Shown in pieces: positions 1-8,588 of a stretch of 64,000 nt of DNA. The position numbers were made by a program, and so were the translations under genes. Position 1 is the first letter of the stretch, and each line of letters starts with the position of its first letter. The DNA is from Oricola sp. Its GTDB lineage: Bacteria; Pseudomonadota; Alphaproteobacteria; Rhizobiales; Rhizobiaceae. The notes beneath the pieces are model-generated. The model was given only the letters and a program-made list of their open reading frames with translations. It was not told the DNA's origin and ran no database searches. The stretch is from positions 585,069-649,068 of the forward strand of contig NZ_JALEGV010000040.1 in assembly GCF_022763245.1 (NCBI RefSeq). Reading direction: 5' to 3'.

Positions 1-1307
1 ATGCCGACAAAAGACAATGCAGCGGCGAGCTGCGCTCGCCTCGAATAGTCTTCATCAAGCGCTGCCGATGAATCTGAAGTCGCGCCGCCATTTTGATCAC
101 TGCGGGCATAAACGGGAGGCTTTGCAGCGAGGTCCCTAAGAACTGAGATCGCCTTCGGCGTGTTCAGATCATCACAGAGTGCATCCACGAAAGCGGCAGG
201 CGGAGCCACCGCTTCGTCAAATTCTGCTATCAGGCGATACTTGCCTAACTCAGTTGCGGCTTCCTCGAGCCTTTGAACTGAGAAGTCGATTGGTTCGCGG
301 TAGTTCGTCATCAGCATCGCATAGCGAAGCACGGCGCCCGGCCAAGAGAATTGGCCGAAATTCTCCGTCGCCATCAGTTCGTGGATGGTGAAGAAGTTGC
401 CCTCGGACTTGGACATCTTCCTGCCTTCCACCTGCAGGAAGCCGTTGTGCATCCAGTAATTGGCCATGCGCTCCGTGCCGTGGGCGCAGCAGGACTGGGC
501 GATCTCGTTTTCGTGGTGCGGGAAGATCAGGTCGAGCCCGCCGCCATGGATGTCGAAGAGCTTGCCCAGGTGATGCTCGCTCATGACCGAGCACTCGATG
601 TGCCAGCCGGGGCGGCCGTGGATGGTCACCGCGCCGTCGGGCGTGTCGAAGGTCGCGTCCCAGCCGGGCTCGTCGGGATCGGATTCCTTCCACAGCACGA
701 AATCGGCCGGGTTCTTCTTGTGCGCCTCCACCGCGATGCGCGCGCCGGCCTGCTGCTCGTCGAGATTGCGCTTCGACAGGCCGCCATAGGCGGGCATGGA
801 GCGGACGTCGAACAGGACCTCCCTGCCCTCGCCGCCCGAAGCGACATAGGCGTGGCCGCCGGCGATCAGCGTGCCGATCATCTCCACCATGCCGTCGACG
901 TGTTCGGTCGCGCGCGGCTGCACGGTCGGCTCCAGGCAGCCGAGCGCGGCGGTGTCCTCCAGATATTGCGCCAGCGTCTTTTCCGTCACCGCGCGGATGG
1001 CAGCGTTGAGGCTCATGCGGCCGGCGTCGATCTCGTCGCCATAGTCGCGCAGCGCCCGCGCGTTGATCTTGTCGTCCACGTCGGTGATGTTGCGGACATA
1101 GGTCACGTGGTCGGCGCCGTAGACATGGCGCAGCAGCCGGAACAGCACGTCGAAGACGATGGCCGGGCGGGCGTTGCCGATATGGGCGTAGTCGTAGACC
1201 GTCGGACCACAGACATACATGCGCACGTTCTCGGCATCGATCGGCGCGAAGACCTCCTTCTGCCGGGTCAGCGTGTTGTAGAGGGTCAGGACGGGTTTTT
1301 CGGTCAT
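1..1307 (-). CDS. cysS: Cysteinyl-tRNA synthetase (C-terminus cut by window edge)
   Basis: Class I aminoacyl-tRNA synthetase that charges tRNA-Cys in the cytoplasm. The frame is open from the ATG at 1307 to base 1 (435 codons), so the C-terminal end lies outside the window. Visible signatures are [13 protein letters not shown] with the HIGN motif at residues 42-45, zinc-ligand candidates C33 and the ECS and HHE motifs further on, and a KMSKS motif ([10 protein letters not shown]) in the second half. The family is usually about 460-500 residues, so only a short tail is missing. The start follows the [12 protein letters not shown] beginning typical of the family. It reads away from the lysE gene, with 260 bases between them. 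A 361-codon open frame on the opposite strand is only a GC-rich shadow. Confidence 0.95.
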   Translation of the reverse strand, partial: MTEKPVLTLYNTLTRQKEVFAPIDAENVRMYVCGPTVYDYAHIGNARPAIVFDVLFRLLRHVYGADHVTYVRNITDVDDKINARALRDYGDEIDAGRMSLNAAIRAVTEKTLAQYLEDTAALGCLEPTVQPRATEHVDGMVEMIGTLIAGGHAYVASGGEGREVLFDVRSMPAYGGLSKRNLDEQQAGARIAVEAHKKNPADFVLWKESDPDEPGWDATFDTPDGAVTIHGRPGWHIECSVMSEHHLGKLFDIHGGGLDLIFPHHENEIAQSCCAHGTERMANYWMHNGFLQVEGRKMSKSEGNFFTIHELMATENFGQFSWPGAVLRYAMLMTNYREPIDFSVQRLEEAATELGKYRLIAEFDEAVAPPAAFVDALCDDLNTPKAISVLRDLAAKPPVYARSDQNGGATSDSSAALDEDYSRRAQLAAALSFVG

Positions 1308-1567
1308 GTCGCGCTCGTTTGCAGGAATTGCAGAGGTCATTGGCAAGGCTGCCGCCCAAAGGCAACCCGTCGCGAAAACGGATGTGCCCGCCTGAAACCG
1401 GAAGTTGTCAATCGCTCCCCAGTTTTTCTTTCATGAGGGGGCAAAATTTTGCGATCACGGAATTATGATGAAAGGGCCTTCACAAGAGGCACGGCTCCGG
1501 GAAGTCCTTGGCGGACGCCCCCATCGTCAGCCACGGAAGGTCGCCCCCACGCCCACGGACCAGGGAA

Positions 1568-2206
1568 TTAGGGCGACCGCCCCGGCGCCGTATGCTCCAC
1601 CACCAGACTGAGAGCCAGGGCGAACATCACCGCAGCGATGGCGATGTCGAGCACCCGCCATGCGGCGGGCCTGGCGAAGACCGGCTGCAGCAGGCGCGCG
1701 CCGTAACCGAGCGCGAAGAACCACGCAAAGGACGCGACGACGGCGCCCGCGGCGAAGCCGAGGCGGGCCAGCCCCTCGTGGCCGGCCGACACGCCGCCCA
1801 GCAGCACCACCGTGTCGAGATAGACATGCGGGTTGAGGAAGGTGAAGGACAGGCAGGTCGCGACGGCCTTGGCCAGCGACGTGCCCGCCCCGCCCTCGGC
1901 CTGCATCGCCGCCGGGCGCCAGGCGCGGCGCAGCGCGATGGCGCCATAGGCGAACAGGAAGGCCGCACCCGCCCAGGCGACCAGCCGCGTCGCGGTCTCG
2001 CTGGCGGCGACCAGCGAACCGAAGCCGCCGACGCCGACCGCGATCAGCGCCGCGTCGGACAGCGCGCAGATCATGCACAGCACGAAGACATGCTCGCGCA
2101 GCAGGCCCTGGCGCAGGATGAAGGCGTTCTGCGCGCCGATGGCGACGATCAGGGACAGGCCGAACAGGAAGCCCGACAGGCTCGCGGACGCGATTTGCAG
2201 TGACAC
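1568..2206 (-). CDS. LysE/ArgO-family amino-acid exporter
   Basis: Inner-membrane exporter of the LysE family (lysine/arginine or related amino-acid efflux), about 212 residues, the usual family length. The N-terminus carries the hallmark GAQNAFILRQGL near residue 25, followed by several hydrophobic segments (CALSDAALIAVGVGG, then FLNPHVYLDTVVLLGG). I chose the GTG at 2206 because it has GGAG eight bases upstream and begins just after the stop of the upstream gene. The ATG at 2251 would overlap that gene and add a non-hydrophobic leader. It is the last gene of a minus-strand run with the lipoprotein and SRAP genes. The substrate cannot be told from sequence. Confidence 0.88.
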   Translation of the reverse strand: MSLQIASASLSGFLFGLSLIVAIGAQNAFILRQGLLREHVFVLCMICALSDAALIAVGVGGFGSLVAASETATRLVAWAGAAFLFAYGAIALRRAWRPAAMQAEGGAGTSLAKAVATCLSFTFLNPHVYLDTVVLLGGVSAGHEGLARLGFAAGAVVASFAWFFALGYGARLLQPVFARPAAWRVLDIAIAAVMFALALSLVVEHTAPGRSP

Positions 2207-2222
2207 GTGGGAACTCCGGGGC

Positions 2223-2984
2223 TCAGAGCAGCGACATCTGGCCGCCGCCACCGGTCGGGGCGGCTTTCTTGTCGGCGTCGAAGCTGCGCGGTTCGACCCG
2301 GTCCTGGATGTCGGGCGACGTGTTGGCCACCTTGTTGACCCTGTCGGAGACCGGGACCGCCTCGAAGAAGCCTTCCGGCGCAGGACCGAGCAGGTCCTTG
2401 ACGTCGCGCGGCTCCTGGCTGCGGCAGTCGAGCCAGCGCGCGAATTCCGCCTGCGGGATGACGACCGGCATGCGGTTGTGGATGGCGGCGATGTCGGTCG
2501 AGGCCTCGGTGGTGCAGATCGCCGCCGAATCCAGTTCCGAGCCCTCGGGCGACATGTAGCTTTCGGTCAGTGCGGCGAAGCCGACGAGGCCGCCATCGGC
2601 CGGCCGGATCCAGTAGGCCTGCGACTGGCCGGACGCCTTGTCGCGGCGCCATTCATAGAAGCCGGAGGCCGGGATGAGCGCGCGGTGATGGCGCATGGCG
2701 GCGCGGAACGAGGCCTTTTCGGCGGCCGTCTCGGCGCGGGCGTTGATCAGCAGCGGAAAATCCTTCGGGTCCTTGACCCAGGACGGCAGCAGGCCCCAGC
2801 GCACCAGCTTCGCCTCGCGGTCGGAGCGGTTGGAGCCCGGCTCGCGCGGCGGCGCGGAGGTGACGACGAGGATCGGCTGGGTGGGCGCGATGTTGTAGCG
2901 CGGCGGAAAATCCTCCACCTCGTCGAGCGCGAAGAAGGCGCCCACCTCCTCCGGCGTCTGCGAAAGCGCGAAGCGGCCGCACAT
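2223..2984 (-). CDS. SRAP / YedK (HMCES) abasic-site DNA-protein crosslinking protein
   Basis: SOS-response-associated peptidase family; YedK/HMCES proteins cap abasic sites in single-stranded DNA by a thiazolidine bond to Cys2. The 253-residue product starts MCGRF, giving the catalytic Cys2. N31 (PRYNIAPTQ), E111 (SGFYEW) and H169 (AIHNRMPV) fit the known active site. The start at 2984 is required because the initiator Met must be removed to expose Cys2. The ATG shares one base with the stop of the upstream lipoprotein gene (TGATG), so translation is probably coupled. The Gly-rich tail ending QMSLL resembles rhizobial members of the family. Confidence 0.93.
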   Translation of the reverse strand: MCGRFALSQTPEEVGAFFALDEVEDFPPRYNIAPTQPILVVTSAPPREPGSNRSDREAKLVRWGLLPSWVKDPKDFPLLINARAETAAEKASFRAAMRHHRALIPASGFYEWRRDKASGQSQAYWIRPADGGLVGFAALTESYMSPEGSELDSAAICTTEASTDIAAIHNRMPVVIPQAEFARWLDCRSQEPRDVKDLLGPAPEGFFEAVPVSDRVNKVANTSPDIQDRVEPRSFDADKKAAPTGGGGQMSLL

Positions 2985-3565
2985 CAGCGGCGCGCCATCA
3001 GCCGCGACCTGAACAGTTCGACCGCGCGCTCGGCGGCGTCCAGCCGGTTTTCGGCGGCCTTCAGCTCCTTGCGCTTGACCTCGACGTCGCGGCGGCGATC
3101 GGCGATCGTATCGACCGTGGCTTCGGCGAGCGCATCCATCGTGTCGTCCAGCTCGTCGCGCTGCCGCTCGACCGCGCTGCGCGCCGAATGCAGTTCGCTG
3201 CCGACCTTGTGGGCCTGTCGGTAGTCGAAGGCGAGATCGGCCGGGCAGGCCTGCGACGCGCCGCTGCCGTTCAGCCCCCGGTCGAGGCCGTTTTCGGGCG
3301 TGCAGTGGTAGCGGATGCCGAGATCCCAGCCGGCATGCCAGGCGGCGACATCGACCGCGGCGCCGAATTTGTTGCAGGCTTCCTGGTGGCGGGCGATATA
3401 GGATTGCTGCCGGCCGGCATTGCCGTCGGTCTCGCCGAGCTGGCGCCAGTCGGTCGTCAAGCACTGTTCCTCGTTGAGCGTCTGACAGCCCGTCAGGCCC
3501 AGCACGACGGCAATCGCCGTCACGGCAAGACCTCCGCTGACAATGGTTGCCGGCGTTGCCTTCAT
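2984..3565 (-). CDS. DUF2799 lipoprotein
   Basis: Small lipoprotein of unknown function, 193 residues. The N-terminus has a hydrophobic segment ending in an LTGC lipobox (lipidated Cys near residue 27). The mature part shows the DUF2799 pattern: DW near the start, GETDGNAG, ARHQEAC, then GWDLGIRYHCTPENGL and CPAD. The C-terminal third is a charged, heptad-like region (VERQRDELDDTMDALAEA... KELKAAENRLDAAERAVELF) that should form a coiled coil. The start at 3565 was picked for the lipobox distance and an upstream GGGG. It is the first gene of a three-gene run with the SRAP and LysE genes, and diverges from the NUDIX gene. Confidence 0.75.
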   Translation of the reverse strand: MKATPATIVSGGLAVTAIAVVLGLTGCQTLNEEQCLTTDWRQLGETDGNAGRQQSYIARHQEACNKFGAAVDVAAWHAGWDLGIRYHCTPENGLDRGLNGSGASQACPADLAFDYRQAHKVGSELHSARSAVERQRDELDDTMDALAEATVDTIADRRRDVEVKRKELKAAENRLDAAERAVELFRSRLMARR

Positions 3566-3625
3566 TCCGATGTACCCCGTGTTCGCACGTGCTACAAACT
3601 GCATCACAGACGACGCATAAGCAAC

Positions 3626-4051
3626 ATGGACAACACGCAATCCTTTCCCCTCATGGCCGTTTCGGCGGCAGTGCAAGACCCCGCGAGCGGCGCGTTCCTG
3701 CTGGTGCGGCGCGGCCGTGCGCCGGCCAAGGGCCAGTGGGCCTTTCCGGGCGGGCGGGTGCATCTCGGCGAGACGCTGGCCGACGCGGCGCGGCGCGAAT
3801 TGCAGGAGGAAACCGGGCTTGAGGGCGCGGACATCCGCTTCCACGCGCTGTTCGAACTGATGAGCGACGGATCGGACGGCGACACGCCGCACCACTTCGT
3901 GCTGGCCGTGCATCGCGGCACCGCGTCGGGCGTGCCGGTGGCCGCCGACGACGCCGACGAGGCGCGCTGGTTCGACCTCGACGCCATGGCCGCGCTCGAC
4001 GTCACCCAGAGCACGCTCGACTGCGCGCGCGCCATCGCCGCGGACAGCTGA
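3626..4051 (+). CDS. NUDIX hydrolase
   Basis: Hydrolase of nucleoside diphosphates linked to another moiety; the exact substrate is not readable. The 141-residue protein has a complete Nudix box at residues 42-64 (GGRVHLGETLADAARREL, then QEETGL), preceded by KGQWAFPGG. The ADP-sugar/NADH subtype markers are not obvious. The ATG at 3626 is preferred over a far upstream in-frame start because that would run through the divergent lipoprotein promoter region. No clear Shine-Dalgarno sequence is seen. The gene stands alone between divergent neighbours. Confidence 0.88.
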   Translation: MDNTQSFPLMAVSAAVQDPASGAFLLVRRGRAPAKGQWAFPGGRVHLGETLADAARRELQEETGLEGADIRFHALFELMSDGSDGDTPHHFVLAVHRGTASGVPVAADDADEARWFDLDAMAALDVTQSTLDCARAIAADS

Positions 4052-4230
4052 CGCCGCCTTGATCGCGCCCTCTTCGCGGTGTCGAAGGGCGGGAAATGTC
4101 GAATCCCGGCAACCGCATGCGGCAAGGGGCTGAGGAACGGATTCAGGTTGGCGCGTCCCGGCCGATCGGCTAGGAGACGACAAGGCGATGCGGATCGCGA
4201 CCGGTCCGCGACAGGCGGAGCGAGGCGAGC

Positions 4231-4617
4231 GTGTTCAGCGGAAAATCGACGATCGGCGCGATCGCACTGGCAACGTCCCTCATGGCGGCCGCCCCCGCCC
4301 CGGCACAGATTTCGGCCACCGTCCCCTATGACGAGAGCCTGCTGCGGCTGGCCGAAGTGCTCGGCTCGATCCACTATCTGCGCAATCTGTGCGGCGAGGA
4401 ATCGAACGAGTGGCGCGACCAGATGGAAGGCATGCTGGCGGCCGAGAACCCCGAGCCTGTGCGCCGCGCGCGGCTGATCGCCAGCTTCAACCGCGGCTAC
4501 CGCACCTTCGACAGCGTCTATGTCACCTGCACGGAACAAGCACTTGCCGCAGCGGAACGCTACATGAGCGAAGGTGCCACCCTGAGCCGAGAGATCACCA
4601 ATCGCTACGGCGAATAG
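4231..4617 (+). CDS. TIGR02301-family secreted protein
   Basis: Conserved alphaproteobacterial protein of unknown function, 128 residues. The N-terminus is a signal peptide with cleavage expected after APAPA near residue 25. The mature part matches my memory of the TIGR02301 family: LRLAEVLGSIHYLRNLC, EWRDQMEGML, and ASFNRGYRTFDSVYVTC with two conserved cysteines that could form a disulfide in the periplasm. The start is a GTG at 4231, with GGAG ten bases before it. It is followed by a 14-bp palindrome and a CtrA-type site that belong to the next gene. Confidence 0.75.
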   Translation: MFSGKSTIGAIALATSLMAAAPAPAQISATVPYDESLLRLAEVLGSIHYLRNLCGEESNEWRDQMEGMLAAENPEPVRRARLIASFNRGYRTFDSVYVTCTEQALAAAERYMSEGATLSREITNRYGE

Positions 4618-4620
4618 GCG

Positions 4621-4634
4621 AACGTGATCACGTT
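4621..4634. repeat. Perfect 14-bp palindrome
   Basis: AACGTGATCACGTT is fully self-complementary, with no loop, so it is more like a protein-binding site than a terminator. It lies three bases after the stop of the TIGR02301 gene and just before the CtrA-type box. The protein that might bind it is unknown. Confidence 0.4.
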
Positions 4635-4650
4635 TTAAACATGCGTTAAC
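4635..4650 (+). promoter_or_regulatory. CtrA-type binding site (TTAA-N7-TTAAC)
   Basis: TTAA at 4635-4638, seven bases, then TTAAC at 4646-4650: an exact match to the full CtrA box known from Caulobacter and Rhizobiales. A further half site TTAAC occurs near 4696. The box is about 95 bases before the start of the small 4745 gene and inside a T-rich region with two TTGACG hexamers, so it probably controls that gene. The match is direct; occupancy by CtrA is inference. Confidence 0.55.
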
Positions 4651-4744
4651 GGTTTTTCCGCTTGACGCTTTTTTTCTTGACGCGCACCCGATATGTTAAC
4701 GGCGAGTAAATGACGTGTGCCATTTTGATCTGGTGCAACCGAGT

Positions 4745-5005
4745 ATGATGGACGTAACGATCAACGAAATGGACGAGCTCATCGCGCGCGAAAAACGCAT
4801 CGCGGCGATGGAGGTTCACAGCGAAGCCTGGGCCGACGGCACGATGGAAGGCATCGACGCCGCGATCCTCGCCGATGCGGCGATTGCGACGGCGCTTGAG
4901 GAAACGATCCGCGACCAGGGCGAAGACGCCGCCCTTGCGCTGGTCGAGACGCTGCGCGACCGTATCCTGTGCGGTGAATTCACGCCGGACCGGACGGTGC
5001 AATAG
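4745..5005 (+). CDS. Small acidic conserved-type hypothetical protein
   Basis: I do not recognise a family. The product is 86 residues from ATG 4745 (96 from an in-frame GTG at 4715). It is acidic, rich in Ala and Glu, predicted mainly helical (MDELIAREKRIAAMEVHSEA, LEETIRDQGEDAALALVETL), and has no signal peptide or membrane segment. Codon use is like its neighbours. A perfect CtrA box lies upstream, so expression may be tied to the cell cycle. Two adjacent ATG codons (4745 and 4748) are possible starts and neither has a strong ribosome binding site. Confidence 0.6.
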   Translation: MMDVTINEMDELIAREKRIAAMEVHSEAWADGTMEGIDAAILADAAIATALEETIRDQGEDAALALVETLRDRILCGEFTPDRTVQ

Positions 5006-5108
5006 GCTCGCCCGAGCGACCCGCGGGGACTTGATGACGATCTGCGCCCGACGGCCTGGAGATCGCAGGCGACGCGCCGGCCCGGCGACGCGCGCGCGGT
5101 CGCGCGCG

Positions 5109-5801
5109 ATGCGCCTATTCGCCCCGCTCATCTGCCTGTCCACATTCGCGCTTCCCCTCGCGGCGCACGCCGGCGAGGACGCCCCCTCGCCCGTCGCGAT
5201 CGCGCAGGCCGACGGGCTCGCGCCGCCGCCGTCGGGGCTGGTGCCGCTGCCCGACCCGATCCCCCGGCCGAGCTACGAGGATCCCGAGAACCCGCTGGCA
5301 CGCCCCGGAGGCGCGCCGGGCGGCGCCATGCAAACCGCCGAGCCGGTGATCGGCGGCGACAACGACGCCCTGCCCGAGGCCGTGCGGCGCACGCGCGCGA
5401 TGATCATGGAGGCCGCGCGCAACGCGGATTTCGAGGCGCTGCGCCCGCTGATCGACGCCGGCGCGACGCAGCTCTCCTTCGGCGACATCGACGGCGATCC
5501 GATCGACTTCATCCGCACGCTTTCAGGCGATCCGGAGGGCTTCGAAATCCTGGCGATCCTGCTGGAGGTGCTGGAGGCGCGCTATGCCGTGTTCGACCCG
5601 GGCACGCCGCGCGAATACTATGTCTGGCCCTATTTCACCGCGACCTCGCTGGAGACGCTGACGCCGGTGCAGCGCGTGGAACTGTTCAAGCTCGTCACCT
5701 CCGGCGACTACGAAGACATGCGCACCTTCGGCGCCTACATCTTCTACCGCGCCGGCATCACGGCCGACGGGCGGTGGATCTTCTTCGTGGCAGGCGACTG
5801 A
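5109..5801 (+). CDS. Secreted hypothetical protein with Pro-rich linker
   Basis: Not assigned to a family. The 230-residue product starts with a signal peptide (MRLFAPLICLSTFALPLAAHA, cleavage near residue 21). A Pro-rich linker follows (about residues 35-75, LAPPPSGLVPLPDPIPRP), then a globular domain of roughly 150 residues with RTRAMIMEAARNADFEALRP and REYYVWPYFTATSLETL. The domain ends ADGRWIFFVAGD, suggesting a beta-rich C-terminus. It is probably periplasmic. The start at 5109 is set by the signal peptide; an upstream in-frame ATG would put a highly basic stretch before it. Confidence 0.7.
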   Translation: MRLFAPLICLSTFALPLAAHAGEDAPSPVAIAQADGLAPPPSGLVPLPDPIPRPSYEDPENPLARPGGAPGGAMQTAEPVIGGDNDALPEAVRRTRAMIMEAARNADFEALRPLIDAGATQLSFGDIDGDPIDFIRTLSGDPEGFEILAILLEVLEARYAVFDPGTPREYYVWPYFTATSLETLTPVQRVELFKLVTSGDYEDMRTFGAYIFYRAGITADGRWIFFVAGD

Positions 5802-6146
5802 GGGGCGAACGGCGCCTTTGAGGCGGAACCGGCCGATGCTTGTGCGCCCGGTCGCGGCATTCACCTCGCCAAGAGGAATGGACGGCAAGTTCCTGCTGTC
5901 AGACCGATAATCCTGCCCGTTCATGCCAATTCATCGAGACGGCATCGCCGCTGACGCAGGTCAAGCGAAATATATCGACGAGCCCTTGCTGCGGCCGCGG
6001 GCCCTCAATGCACGCTCCCGGCCTTTCGACCTGTGAATAACTTCAATTCGATGCAACCTGCGGAGTCTTCGCCCCCAATCTCAGGTTGAGAGACCTCTGA
6101 AACGGTGCTAGTGAAAATACTTAGTGGGATGTGAGGGGGCGAATCG
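5802..6146. other. Gene-free stretch before the autotransporter
   Basis: About 345 bases without a convincing gene. The last 60 bases contain a candidate promoter (listed separately) and a strong GAGGGGG ribosome binding site for the TTG start at 6147. No terminator-like hairpin was seen after the gene ending at 5801. Confidence 0.5.
6086..6114 (+). promoter_or_regulatory. Candidate promoter of the autotransporter gene
   Basis: TTGAGA at 6086-6091 and TAGTGA at 6109-6114 are separated by 17 bases and lie 32 bases before the start codon. The -35 is good and the -10 weak. The region also holds a partial inverted repeat (TCAGGT...ACCTCTGA). Confidence 0.3.
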
Positions 6147-8459
6147 TTGAGGACTAGTTGTCATTGCGCGCCTGTACGCGCAGCCCTTCCGAGCATTCGG
6201 GCCAACACCGTTGCACGTGCGGCAATTCTTGCTTCCACAATGCTTTGTCCATTGCCCGCCGCCATGGCCGCCAATCTCGTCATAAGCAGCACCCAGAACG
6301 AGGGCACGAATGCGTCCGTCTCGACGACGGCGCCAGACGACATCATCATACAGTCGGGCGGCACGCTGGATTTCCAGGGCAATGGCGGCGCCAGTTCTCT
6401 GACATCGGGGGGCGGCGACCTGACCGTCGACGGCGGCGGCACGCTCAGACACAGCGGAAGCGACACGCTCGGCATCACCGCGACGATCTCCAACAGCGGC
6501 ACCATCCAGTTCACGTCCGGCGCCGGCGCCACGACGATCGGCAATTCCGTGAACAACAACTCCGTCGGCAGCTTCGACATCCAGGCAGGAAGCGGCACGG
6601 TTTCCATCCTCGGCACGGTGACAAACACCGGAACGTTCACGAATGCCGGAACCGCACTGATCTCCTCCGCCCTTTTGAACGGGGGAACCTTCACCAATTC
6701 CGGCACGACGGACGTGACCGGCGTGTTCACGACCAATGGGGGCATGATTCAGAACTCCGGCACGCTGAACGCCCAGGGCACCTTCACCTTCAATGGCGGA
6801 CTGTTCAACAATACCGGCACGTTTGCGGGGACCGGCGCAGTCGACTTGTTCGGCGGCGAATTCGAGAACAACAATACGCTGACGTCCAACGGGCTGCTCA
6901 GGGTCGACGGCGGCATTCTCGACAACAACGGCACGCTGAACGCGAATGCCGGAATGAGCTTCACGTCCGGCACCTTCGACCACACCGGCGTGCTGAACCT
7001 CACGGGCGACTTCACCGGTTCGCTCACGAACAACGGCACCTATTCTCCCGGCGGAGACGACACGACCGCCACCAATGCCATCTCCGGCAATTTCGTCCAG
7101 AATTCCGGCGGCGTTCTCTACATCGACGTCGGCACGACGGATGGCGACGCCGACATGCTCGACATCGCCGGAACAGCGACGCTCGCCGGAACGCTCACGC
7201 TCAACCCGCTCGGCGTGATCGCCCCGACGAACGAATATGTGATCCTCGAGGCCGATGGCGGCATCAGCGGCACATTCGACACCGTCACGCAGACCGCCGC
7301 CATCACGCAGGAGGTCGAGATCGCCGGCAACCAGGTGATCCTGCAGGCGACCGCCGATTTCGAGGCGAATGCCGGCAACGACAACCAGGAGTCCATCGGG
7401 CAGGCTCTGAACGCGATACTCGGCGCCGGCGGCGGCGATGTACAACCGCTCATCACGGCGCTGGCCGGTGTCGTCGATGTCGGCGAATACCAGGCCGACC
7501 TGGACCAGCTCTCGCCGGAACTCTTCCTCGCCGAGCAGACGTCGTCGCTGTTCGCCGCCGGAGCGTTCACCGGCACGTTGCTCTCCTGCCCGCAGGCGGG
7601 GCCGGGCCTGCCTGCCGCCGTCGCGGAGGGCAATTGCGTGTGGGCGGAGGCCGATCTGGATCGCCACGACCGCGGCGCCACGTCGCAGACCGTCGGCATC
7701 TCCAGTGATTTCGGCGGCATCGCCGGCGGCTTCCAGTCGCAGATCGGCGGCCGCTGGTTCGCCGGTGTCGCCTTCGGCTACGAAACCGGGAGCATTGACG
7801 CCGACACGGGCGCGACCAGCGATCTGGACCGCTATCACGGCGGCGCGGTCCTGAAATATGTCAGCGGCCCCGCCCTGCTGGCGGCGACCGTCACGGTGGG
7901 CTCGACCAGCTATTCGTCCATGCGGGTCGCGAATGTCGGCGCCCTGACGACGACCAACAGGTCGAGCCACGACATGCTGGATGTGACCGCGCAGGTCCGC
8001 GCGGCCGGCCTGTTCGAAGCCGGCGGCGTCTATCTGAAACCGATGGTCGATCTCGGCGCGACATATCTGGACCGCGACGGCTTCAGCGAGACGGGAGATG
8101 CGTCGACCGCACTGACGGTTGCCGGCGTGAGCGAGACCTATCTGTTCGCCTCCCCCGCCCTCGAAATCGGCGCGACGACGCAGATCGCCGACACGATCAG
8201 CCTGCGCACGTTCACGAGGGCCGGCGCGACCTTTTTCGCCGATGACGAAATGGTCTCGAACGCCACCTTCTCGGGCGCGCCGACCGGCACCGGCCAGTTC
8301 AGCGTCGCGGCGCCTCTCGACGATTTCTACGCCAATGTCGAAGCCGGGATGATCCTGTCCGCGGGCGACAGCCGCACGCTGGAATTTTCCTACCGGGGCG
8401 TGTTCTCGTCCGGCAGCAGCCAGAATGGCGGCGCCGTCAAGGCGACGATCGGCTTCTAG
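6147..8459 (+). CDS. Autotransporter (type Va secretion), adhesin-like passenger
   Basis: Outer-membrane autotransporter of 770 residues. A long signal peptide (about 41 residues, ending MAAN) is followed by a passenger built of degenerate repeats about 20 residues apart, rich in Asn, Thr and Gly (NSGTIQF, NTGTFTNAGT, NSGTTDVTG, NNNTLTSNG, DNNGTLNANAG). This is typical of a beta-helix surface stalk. From about residue 498 (VWAEADLDRHD) a roughly 270-residue beta-barrel begins, with alternating strands such as GGRWFAGVAFGYETG, ending in the aromatic AVKATIGF typical of BAM substrates. The start is TTG, chosen because GAGGGGG precedes it and it makes a complete leader. The passenger shows no protease motif, so adhesion is the likelier role. 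Confidence 0.88.
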   Translation: MRTSCHCAPVRAALPSIRANTVARAAILASTMLCPLPAAMAANLVISSTQNEGTNASVSTTAPDDIIIQSGGTLDFQGNGGASSLTSGGGDLTVDGGGTLRHSGSDTLGITATISNSGTIQFTSGAGATTIGNSVNNNSVGSFDIQAGSGTVSILGTVTNTGTFTNAGTALISSALLNGGTFTNSGTTDVTGVFTTNGGMIQNSGTLNAQGTFTFNGGLFNNTGTFAGTGAVDLFGGEFENNNTLTSNGLLRVDGGILDNNGTLNANAGMSFTSGTFDHTGVLNLTGDFTGSLTNNGTYSPGGDDTTATNAISGNFVQNSGGVLYIDVGTTDGDADMLDIAGTATLAGTLTLNPLGVIAPTNEYVILEADGGISGTFDTVTQTAAITQEVEIAGNQVILQATADFEANAGNDNQESIGQALNAILGAGGGDVQPLITALAGVVDVGEYQADLDQLSPELFLAEQTSSLFAAGAFTGTLLSCPQAGPGLPAAVAEGNCVWAEADLDRHDRGATSQTVGISSDFGGIAGGFQSQIGGRWFAGVAFGYETGSIDADTGATSDLDRYHGGAVLKYVSGPALLAATVTVGSTSYSSMRVANVGALTTTNRSSHDMLDVTAQVRAAGLFEAGGVYLKPMVDLGATYLDRDGFSETGDASTALTVAGVSETYLFASPALEIGATTQIADTISLRTFTRAGATFFADDEMVSNATFSGAPTGTGQFSVAAPLDDFYANVEAGMILSAGDSRTLEFSYRGVFSSGSSQNGGAVKATIGF

Positions 8460-8588
8460 CAGGCCAGCGCCCCGGCAGTCAGGCCGGATGCGAGAAGGTA
8501 GCCCTTCAGTCGCGCTTGCAACATGTCCCCGCCTCCAGCGTGGAACCGGCCGGCGAATGCCGATCGGTGTGGAGTGCCCGTCGGCGTC

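Noticed and set aside
351..1436. 361-codon plus-strand frame opposite cysS
   Set aside because: The opposite strand is an intact cysteinyl-tRNA synthetase with both class I motifs.
6108..7970. 620-codon minus-strand open frame opposite the autotransporter
   Set aside because: It is a Arg/Gly/Ala-rich frame opposite a clear autotransporter with signal peptide, repeats and barrel; the long frame comes from high GC.
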